Shown here piece after piece: positions 12,319-17,628 of a stretch of 17,628 bases of DNA; the stretch's first letter is position 1, and every line of letters starts with the position of its first letter. Under the pieces are notes generated by a model that saw only the letters and a list, made by a program, of their open reading frames with translations, did not search any database and had not been told where the DNA came from. A program made the translations under genes and the position numbers. The stretch comes from Bacillota bacterium (GTDB lineage: Bacteria > Bacillota > Sulfobacillia > RBS10-35), in assembly GCA_029960865.1 (NCBI GenBank), contig JASBVX010000003.1, positions 1 to 17,628 on the forward strand, written 5' to 3'.

Positions 12319-14036
12319 CCCTCCAAAAGGCGCGCTTTGCAATAGGTGCGAAAGACCTTGACCACTTCCACCTTCACCTTGTGGCCCACCCGGGCGGCCC
12401 CGCCCTCGATGTCCACCACATAGCCCTGGAGCCGGGCGATGCCGTCTTCGGGATGAGCCACATGGGGTTCCGCCACCGTAATCTCCAGGATCTCCCCCAC
12501 CTTTACGGGGAGAGCCTGGCTTTCCACCATGGCCCGCTCCCCCATGGCTTTCACCCGCATTTTCTCCAGATGCACCTCTTCATTTCCCCGGATGAAGATG
12601 GTGCGGCCCGTTGTTCGCTCCAGCTCTTTCAGATTGGCTCCGTTGGGTCCGATCAAAAGGGCCGCTACGCTGGGATAGGCCTCCACCAGAAGGGCCTCGC
12701 TGTCGGAATTCATGAGGAGCTTTCGCATCTCGCGGCGGATGCGCCGGGAGGTGGTCTCCTCGCTCATGACCCGGCCCCGCCCGTCACAGTAGGGGCAGGG
12801 GCGGGTGAGAAGATCCCGCAGGCTTTGCCTCCCTTTGCGCCTGGTCATCTCCACCAAGCCCAGGCGGGTAAACCCGAGGACGGTAGGGCGCTGGGGATCA
12901 TAGCGGGTGGCGTTTTCCAGCTCTTCCAGGACCCTTTGCCGGTGCTCGGGGCTGGACATGTCGATGAAATCCACGATGATGATGCCGCCGATATCCCGCA
13001 GGCGAATCTGGCGGGCCACTTCTCTTGCGGCCTCTAGGTTGGTCTGGAAGACCGTATCCTGCAGGTCATCGGTTTTGCCCACGTACTTGCCCGTGTTGAC
13101 ATCGATGGTGGTGAGGGCTTCCATCTGATCGATGACCAGGTACCCGCCGCTTTTCAGCCAGACCCGGCGACCCAGGGCTTTCTCCAGCTCTTCGTCGATC
13201 CCGTAGAAGGAGAAAAGGCTCTGGATCCGGCTCTCGGGAAGGCTCCGGTAGTCCATGAGAAGGGGCAGGTATTCCGGCGCAGAGCGGGTCAAATACTGGG
13301 AGGCATGGTCCAGGGCTTCCTCGCCCTCCACCACGATCCGCCGCAGGTGGCCATCCACTTCGTCCCTCAAGATCCGTTCAATGACGGAAAGATCTTTGTG
13401 AAGCAGGGCAGGGGCTTTCACCTCCTGGGCCTTTTTTTCGATCTGCTGCCAGAGAGAAAGGAGCTGCTCCCAATCCCGCCGCAACTCTTCCTCGGAGCGA
13501 CCCTCCGCCACGGTGCGGACGATGATGCCCAGGGGCGGTTTCCTCAGTTTGTCCGCCACCTGGCGCAGCCGGTCCCGTTCCTCGGGATCGGCGATCCGCC
13601 GGGAAATGCCGATCCCGTCTCCATAAGGAGCCAGGACCAGGTAGCGGCCGGGGATGCTGAGGGCCCGGGTGACGCGGGCCCCCTTGGCGCCCGTCGGTTC
13701 TTTTTCCACCTGCACCAGAATTTCCTGGCCGGGCCTGAACAGATCCTGGATGGCCATCCGCGAACGGATCCTCTCTCCTTCCTCCAGGGCATCTTCCTCA
13801 TCGGCAACGCCCGCCTGGGCATCGTCCACGAAAAGGAAGGCGTTCCGCTCCAGGCCGATGGCCACGAAGGCCGCCTGCATCCCGGGGAGAACGTTTTCCA
13901 CCCGTCCCTTGTAGATGTTTCCCACCAGCCGCTGGCTGAGGGGACGCTCGATATAGAGGGCCGCCAACTGCCCGTCCTCGACGATGGCCACTTGCGGTTC
14001 CTGGTCTTCCTCGGTGATCAAAATGTCCCGCAGCAA
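12309..14036 (-). CDS. rng: Ribonuclease G/E family endoribonuclease
   Basis: Single-strand-specific endoribonuclease for rRNA maturation and mRNA decay. The 575-aa product has an S1 domain at about 34-128, the catalytic core with TTIDVNTGK (Asp312) and VDFIDM (Asp356), and the zinc-link CPYC (Cys414, Cys417). A C-terminal extension contains a KH-like LIGPNGANLKELE (461-473) and a small beta-rich domain (about 510-572) that looks TRAM-like. It lacks the long disordered scaffold tail of E. coli RNase E. The start is TTG (14036) with GGGAG about nine bases upstream. It follows spoIVFB by 40 bases. In many Firmicutes rng sits next to rplU; here the two are separated by about 9.2 kb. Confidence 0.95.
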   Translation of the reverse strand: MLRDILITEEDQEPQVAIVEDGQLAALYIERPLSQRLVGNIYKGRVENVLPGMQAAFVAIGLERNAFLFVDDAQAGVADEEDALEEGERIRSRMAIQDLFRPGQEILVQVEKEPTGAKGARVTRALSIPGRYLVLAPYGDGIGISRRIADPEERDRLRQVADKLRKPPLGIIVRTVAEGRSEEELRRDWEQLLSLWQQIEKKAQEVKAPALLHKDLSVIERILRDEVDGHLRRIVVEGEEALDHASQYLTRSAPEYLPLLMDYRSLPESRIQSLFSFYGIDEELEKALGRRVWLKSGGYLVIDQMEALTTIDVNTGKYVGKTDDLQDTVFQTNLEAAREVARQIRLRDIGGIIIVDFIDMSSPEHRQRVLEELENATRYDPQRPTVLGFTRLGLVEMTRRKGRQSLRDLLTRPCPYCDGRGRVMSEETTSRRIRREMRKLLMNSDSEALLVEAYPSVAALLIGPNGANLKELERTTGRTIFIRGNEEVHLEKMRVKAMGERAMVESQALPVKVGEILEITVAEPHVAHPEDGIARLQGYVVDIEGGAARVGHKVKVEVVKVFRTYCKARLLEGQG

Positions 14037-14076
14037 AAGACGTCACTCCCAAACCTGGAAATCTTCTTCGCTTTCA

Positions 14077-14964
14077 CTATAGCTTGTGCACCGGCGGCGC
14101 GGGAGGAAGTCCCAGGGCCTCCTCCAAAGTGGCCTCCGGTCCCAGGCGCAGGTAGGCCTCCAAGAGAGCCGGCGGATCCATCATGCCCAGCCAGCGCCCT
14201 TGGCCATCCAGGATGCCGACCAAGGTGTAGGGGGAGCCCCGGGCCCGAGAGACCGCCTGCCCTAGACGGGTCTTCCCCGCCGCCACCTGGATCCTTCCCG
14301 GCTGCAAGACCCCCGGGGGGGGCAGGGAAAGGTGGAGGGCTTCCTTTAGGCGCTTCTCCCAGCCCCGCTCTTTCTCTGCTTCCGCCCCCTGCCACACCAG
14401 ATAGCTTAAGAGGGGCAGGATGGGGGAAGCGATCCCCCAGAGGAGGAGCAAGAGAGCCAGGAGAAAGAGGAGGAGGGCTCCTCCTTTGCCGATGCCGATG
14501 GCCCGGGAGGTGGCCCGGTAGAAGCCCACGCGAGGGACCAGGAGGGCCCGGAGGATCCGGCCCCCATCCAGGGGAAGGCCGGGAAAGAGGTTGCTGAGGG
14601 CCATCCAGGTCTGGACCCGGGCGAAGGATTCTTCGGTGGGGCCGGTGAGGATAAGGTGTCCCAGACCCAAAAGGAGGAGGTTTTGCATGGGCCCCGCCAC
14701 CGCCACCAGGGCTTCCACGGCCGGATCTTCTCCCCAGCTCCTCACCTCCAGGCGGCCCCCTAAGGGGAGGATCTCCAACACCTCCATCTCCACCCCGTAG
14801 GCAGCCGCCACCACCAAGTGGGCCGCTTCGTGGACGAAAAGGGCCAGGAGCCAGAACCACGCCTCCAGCCCATGGCCAGCCCACCATAAAAAGCCGGGAA
14901 GGAGAAGGGTCAGGAGGTGGATGCGGATCTCGAGAGAGCCTACCCTTCCTCGCAGCACCCTCAT
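14077..14964 (-). CDS. spoIVFB: SpoIVFB-like intramembrane metalloprotease (M50, site-2 protease family)
   Basis: Product of 295 aa. It is a polytopic membrane zinc protease with HEAAH at residues 45-49 (HExxH) and NLFPGLPLDGGRIL at 125-138, where Asp133 is the third zinc ligand. There are hydrophobic spans near 15-30, 35-58, 84-108, 118-130 and 160-192. A C-terminal cytoplasmic CBS-like region (about 215-287) matches SpoIVFB architecture and the family length of about 290 aa. In Bacillus it cleaves pro-sigma-K in the mother cell. Its ATG overlaps the spoIVFA stop as ATGA, the same pairing as in Bacillus, and rng follows. The context makes SpoIVFB more likely than a generic M50 protease. Confidence 0.92.
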   Translation of the reverse strand: MRVLRGRVGSLEIRIHLLTLLLPGFLWWAGHGLEAWFWLLALFVHEAAHLVVAAAYGVEMEVLEILPLGGRLEVRSWGEDPAVEALVAVAGPMQNLLLLGLGHLILTGPTEESFARVQTWMALSNLFPGLPLDGGRILRALLVPRVGFYRATSRAIGIGKGGALLLFLLALLLLLWGIASPILPLLSYLVWQGAEAEKERGWEKRLKEALHLSLPPPGVLQPGRIQVAAGKTRLGQAVSRARGSPYTLVGILDGQGRWLGMMDPPALLEAYLRLGPEATLEEALGLPPAPPVHKL

Positions 14965-15599
14965 GGAATGGAGGGGGCATCCCCCAGATAAGGGAGGGGA
15001 TCCACCGGTTGCCCCCGGTAGAGAAGGGTGAGGTGGAGACGATCTCCCGCAAGATGGCCCAGGATGGCCCCTTTCTCCACCTTTCCCCCTTCCCTCACTT
15101 GCAGGTCCGAGAGAAAGCTGTAGACGGTCTGCCAGCCGCCCCCGTGATCTATCACCACCTCAAGGCCATTCTCCCCCTGGGCGATCTTGGCCACTTGGCC
15201 CGACTCCGCCGCCCCGACCGGTTCTCCCTCCTGGGCCTGCAAAAGGATCTCGGTGCGGTAGACAGGCCGCTGGCCTTCGCGGGAGAAGCCAAATAAGCCG
15301 ACCACCGCCCCCGCCACCGGCGGCGCCAGGCTGCCAAGGGAGAGGTCCAGGACATCGCTGGGAGCCGGTGTCGTGGGAAAGACCGGCAGGGACGAAAAGG
15401 GCTGGGCCGTTTGGTGGGTCCAGGTTTTCACCCCCTGGAGGGCACGTTGAGCGGCAGGGTCGGGCCACCGGGAGAGGCCCCCGAGACCCAGGGCAAGAAA
15501 GAAGGCCACCCACCACCGCCAGGGGCTTTTCCTCCTGCGGGGCCAGGCCCGATAGGCCCTCCAACGCCAGAGGGCACGCCGCCAAAAGAGGGCCACCAT
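14961..15599 (-). CDS. spoIVFA: SpoIVFA-like M23-fold membrane protein
   Basis: Product of 212 aa: a very basic N-terminal tail (1-28, many Arg/Trp), one membrane helix (about 29-42), a proline-rich linker, then a LytM/M23-type beta domain (about 92-205) with PPVAGAVVGLFGF and VIDHGGGWQTVYSFL. The zinc ligands of active M23 peptidases are not all there: the usual HxxxD is replaced by the RTEIL region, and the HxH is reduced to a single His189. It is therefore probably non-catalytic, as SpoIVFA is, holding SpoIVFB inactive in the forespore outer membrane until signalled. The ATG has GGGAGG four bases upstream and the stop overlaps spoIVFB. It follows the SEDS gene by 50 bases. Confidence 0.88.
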   Translation of the reverse strand: MVALFWRRALWRWRAYRAWPRRRKSPWRWWVAFFLALGLGGLSRWPDPAAQRALQGVKTWTHQTAQPFSSLPVFPTTPAPSDVLDLSLGSLAPPVAGAVVGLFGFSREGQRPVYRTEILLQAQEGEPVGAAESGQVAKIAQGENGLEVVIDHGGGWQTVYSFLSDLQVREGGKVEKGAILGHLAGDRLHLTLLYRGQPVDPLPYLGDAPSIP

Positions 15600-15649
15600 C
15601 CGTCCTCCCGGTTTAGGGTACGAGCCCGGCGGAGGGGCTAGAACCGGAG

Positions 15650-16810
15650 CTAAGGGGACTGTTCCGCCACGAACATGGATTCATCCCGGTGGAACCGGAC
15701 CGAGAGGACCAGCCCCAAGGCCATGGAGTTCACCAGCATGGCGCTGCCCCCGTAGGAGATGAAGGGCAGAGGGATCCCCGTCACCGGCATAATGCCGAGG
15801 GTCATGCCGATGTTCACCAGGACTTGGAAGAGGATCATCACCCCCACCCCGCCCGCCAGGATCATCCCCAGGCGGTCGGTGGCCTGCCCCATGAGGGTGA
15901 AGATCCGAAGGATGAGGGCCGTCTCCAGGAGGATCAGAAGGGAACCTCCCACAAACCCGAGGCCTTCCCCCACCACGGCGAAGATGAAATCGCTCTGGGA
16001 AACAGGCAGGTAATCGTACTGGTTGAGGACGCCCCCAAAGATGCCTTGCCCCGTCAAGCCGCCTGACCCGATGGCCAGCTGGGACTGCCATATGTGGTAA
16101 CCGGCCCCCATCTTGTCGGCCCCCGGGTTCAAGAAAACCAGAAGGCGGTTCACCTGATAGTCGTGGAGGAAAGGAACCGCATCCTTGGGGATGTATCACG
16201 CCATGAAAGCCCAGAGGAAAAGGCTCAGGCTCCCCACCCCTCCGCCCAGAAGGAGGAGGACCCGCCACCCGGACAGGCCCGCCACGTACAGAATACCCAG
16301 GGCGATGGCCACGAGGACCGCCGCCGATCCTAGGTCGGGCTGCTTCATGATGAGCAGGACAGGGGGCACGGTGAAGGCCCCCGCCCAGAGGAGGGAGGAC
16401 CAGCGCCGGGCCAGCCCCGCCCTTTCGCTGTAGAAAGCCCCTAGGGCCAGGATCAACCCCAGCTTCATGAACTCCGCCGGTTGGAAGGACAAGGGTCCGA
16501 TGTCGATCCAGCGGGAAACCTGCTCTCCTCCGCTGTGGCCTACTGTCAAGACCAGCAGAAGGGCCCCCAGGCCAAGGCCATAGGCCACCCAGGCCAGGCG
16601 AGACCAAAACCGGTAATCCAGGGCCACCATGAAGGAACCCAGGAAAAGGCCCAAAAGGGCCCACTGCAGCTGGCGGACGACTGTGGTCCAGGTCTCGGGG
16701 CGGGCGAGATCTACCCGGGTAGCGCTGGCCACTGCCAAAAGGCCCATCCCCACCAGGACCAGCCACAAAAAGATGAGGAGGATATCCAGGCGGGCCTTTC
16801 GCCTCAGCAA
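15650..16810 (-). pseudogene. rodA: rodA-family SEDS peptidoglycan glycosyltransferase interrupted by one in-frame TGA
   Basis: SEDS polymerase (RodA/FtsW/SpoVE) for peptidoglycan strand synthesis. The first 204 codons run from TTG 16810 with about six membrane helices and end at TGA (16198-16196). The same frame then continues without another stop to TAG at 15650. That downstream part reads FLHDYQVNRLLVFLNP, then ADKMGAGYHIWQSQLAIGSG, QSDFIFAVVGEGLGFVG and PLPFISYGGSAML. These are intact SEDS signatures, including the Asp in the loop-4 DxxGAGYH region. Read through, it would be 386 residues, the normal family length. Read separately, the pieces are 16196-16810 and 15650-16153 (GTG). The spoIVFA neighbourhood suggests RodA. 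Possible causes are a nonsense mutation, a sequencing error, or read-through. Confidence 0.88.
16196..16198 (-). other. Internal in-frame TGA codon within rodA
   Basis: Codon 205 of the SEDS frame is TGA, between ...WAFMA and YIPKDAVPFLHDYQ. TGG (Trp) or CGA (Arg) is one transition away. TGA serves as the stop of many neighbours (obg, prp, coxS, coxL, coxM, coxD, spoIVFA), so a general recoding of TGA is excluded. Confidence 0.85.
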
Positions 16811-16828
16811 ACCTTCTCGCCCTTTCGG

Positions 16829-16858
16829 TTGCCCCCTTTCGCCGGGGGATCTTATAAT
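16829..16858 (+). promoter_or_regulatory. Promoter of hppA
   Basis: Plus-strand TTGCCC (16829-16834), an 18-base spacer and a perfect TATAAT (16853-16858). Transcription would begin near 16865, giving a leader of about 80-90 bases before hppA. The same AT-rich island holds TATAAG on the minus strand (16856-16851), a possible -10 for the divergent rodA operon but without a convincing -35. Confidence 0.65.
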
Positions 16859-16915
16859 TGGACGGGCCTTAAGGCGTCTCAGTTCATCTGTAGCAGGCCA
16901 GAGAGAGGAGGGTCA

Positions 16916-16937
16916 GCCGGGTGCAGCAAGGCCCGGC
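16916..16937 (+). promoter_or_regulatory. Leader hairpin upstream of hppA
   Basis: GCCGGG (16916-16921) pairs perfectly with CCCGGC (16932-16937) around a 10-base loop. It lies between a strong AGGAGGG (16906-16912) and the hppA start. No T-run follows, so it is not a terminator. It could tune initiation of the short upstream frame or of hppA. Confidence 0.4.
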
Positions 16938-16947
16938 ACGCCAGTGA
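16921..16947 (+). CDS. Possible 8-codon leader peptide upstream of hppA
   Basis: GTG start at 16921, eight codons encoding MQQGPARQ, and TGA at 16945-16947. It has the best ribosome-binding site of the region, AGGAGGG, eight bases upstream. Its stop overlaps an in-frame GTG of hppA (16944) as GTGA, the arrangement of translational coupling. It may instead be chance; no homologue can be claimed for so short a peptide. Confidence 0.25.
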   Translation: MQQGPARQ

Positions 16948-16955
16948 ACCAGTCC

Positions 16956-17628
16956 ATGTTTTGGGTACCTGTCGCAGCAGCGCTCCTGTCCATCCTCTAT
17001 GGAGTCTACTTGATCCGCTGGGTGATGGCCCAGAGCGCAGGTTCGGAAGCAATGCAAAGAATTGCCACGGCCATCCGTCAAGGGGCTTCCGCCTATCTGA
17101 ACCGCCAGTACACCACCATCTTCTATGTGGCGGTGGTTCTTTTTCTTATCATTGGCTTCTTTCTCGGATGGGCTCAAGCCATCTACTTCTTTATCGGCGC
17201 CGTGCTCTCCGCCGCCGCCGGTTACATCGGCATGAGCATCGCCGTGCGGGCCAATGTGCGCACGGCCCAGGCCGCTAAAGACAAAGGCCTGGCCGGCGCC
17301 TTTTCCACCGCTGTCCGGGGTGGGGCCGTCACGGGGCTTTTGGTGGTGGGCTTGGCCCTTTTGGGGGTAGCCCTCCTGGCATGGTACACCCAGGATCCCA
17401 CCACTTTCGTGGGCTTTGGGTTGGGCGCCAGCCTCATCAGCGTTTTCGCTCGCCTCGGGGGCGGCATCTACACCAAGGCCGCCGACGTGGGGGCCGACCT
17501 GGTGGGGAAGGTGGAAGCAGGCATCCCTGAGGACGATCCCCGCAACCCCGCCGTCATCGCTGACAACGTGGGAGACAACGTCGGAGACGATGCCGGCATG
17601 GCCGCCGACCTCTTCGAGACCTACGGCG
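16956..17628 (+). CDS. hppA: Membrane-bound proton/sodium-translocating pyrophosphatase HppA, 3' end cut by window edge
   Basis: Integral membrane pump that couples hydrolysis of inorganic pyrophosphate to export of H+ or Na+. The first 224 residues are visible. They open with a hydrophobic helix (MFWVPVAAALLSILYGVYLI), then RQGASAYLNRQY (41-52), further helices near 55-95 and 122-145, and the catalytic-loop signatures DVGADLVGK (177-185) and EAGIPEDDPRNPAVIADNVG (187-206), with GD at 207 and 211. Family members run to about 650-800 aa. The Ala/Lys residue that decides K+ dependence lies beyond the window. ATG 16956 has no good ribosome-binding site; in-frame GTG 16944 would add four residues and overlaps the upstream mini-frame. 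It is divergent from rodA. Confidence 0.95.
   Translation, partial: MFWVPVAAALLSILYGVYLIRWVMAQSAGSEAMQRIATAIRQGASAYLNRQYTTIFYVAVVLFLIIGFFLGWAQAIYFFIGAVLSAAAGYIGMSIAVRANVRTAQAAKDKGLAGAFSTAVRGGAVTGLLVVGLALLGVALLAWYTQDPTTFVGFGLGASLISVFARLGGGIYTKAADVGADLVGKVEAGIPEDDPRNPAVIADNVGDNVGDDAGMAADLFETYG

Noticed and set aside
13305..14597. Plus-strand open frame opposite rng/spoIVFB (430 codons)
   Set aside because: Shadow with a Pro/Gly-rich tail and no domain.
14018..15052. Minus-strand frame overlapping spoIVFB in another register (344 codons)
   Set aside because: Glycine/proline-rich shadow. The spoIVFB frame has the HExxH and LDG motifs and an ATGA junction.
16196..16198. TGA in rodA as selenocysteine or a general UGA-to-Trp code
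   Set aside because: Many neighbouring genes end in TGA, no SECIS-like element was evident, and SEDS proteins are not known selenoproteins.
15681..16766. Minus-strand 361-codon frame over rodA without a stop, as the real gene in place of the split one
   Set aside because: Its translation is Pro/Gly/Arg-rich and not membrane-like, whereas the split frame gives perfect SEDS motifs on both sides.

Overview
The window is GC-rich and reads as a chromosomal segment of a high-GC, endospore-forming member of the Bacillota (Firmicutes). Two blocks support this. One is rplU-prp-rpmA-spo0B-obg-nadD, including an L27 with a Prp-cleavable leader and a Spo0B-like phosphotransferase. The other is a SEDS gene followed by spoIVFA-spoIVFB-rng. 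The frequent TTG/GTG starts and short ATGA/GTGA overlaps fit such a genome. I cannot name the species. A thermophile is plausible but not shown.

Layout, left to right: positions 1-3057 (minus strand) hold the ribosomal/sporulation/GTPase operon rplU, prp, rpmA, spo0B, obg and nadD (cut by the left edge), with a sigma-A-type promoter just upstream of rplU. Positions 3062-10578 (minus) hold a molybdenum hydroxylase cluster of the CO-dehydrogenase family. In transcription order it is xdhC/coxI-like, coxG, coxS, coxL, coxM, coxD (MoxR ATPase) and coxE (VWA protein). The large subunit has the form II active-site loop AYRGAGR, so the substrate is not certainly CO. Divergent from xdhC, positions 10672-12318 (plus) encode a fusion of a 5-formyltetrahydrofolate cyclo-ligase-like (COG0212 clade) domain with a Mug/TDG-type mismatch DNA glycosylase, then a small four-helix membrane protein. 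Positions 12309-16810 (minus) hold rng (RNase G/E), spoIVFB, spoIVFA and a rodA-family SEDS gene interrupted by one in-frame TGA. From about 16829 rightwards (plus), a promoter and leader lead into hppA, a membrane pyrophosphatase cut by the right edge.

How it fits together: spoIVFA/spoIVFB (pro-sigma-K processing), rng, rplU-prp-rpmA, spo0B and obg form a conserved Firmicutes neighbourhood. Here it is split between rng and rplU by about 9.2 kb carrying the cox-like cluster and the fusion gene. The cox-like genes encode a three-subunit FeS/FAD/molybdopterin enzyme plus maturation or membrane-recruitment factors (XdhC, CoxG, CoxD, CoxE). The strongest leads are the cyclo-ligase-like/Mug fusion, the TGA inside an otherwise intact rodA, the position and unknown substrate of the form II enzyme, the probable non-AUG start of coxD, and the structured leaders ahead of coxG and hppA. 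No tRNA, rRNA, CRISPR array or insertion sequence was recognised. No gene-free stretch exceeds about 200 bases.
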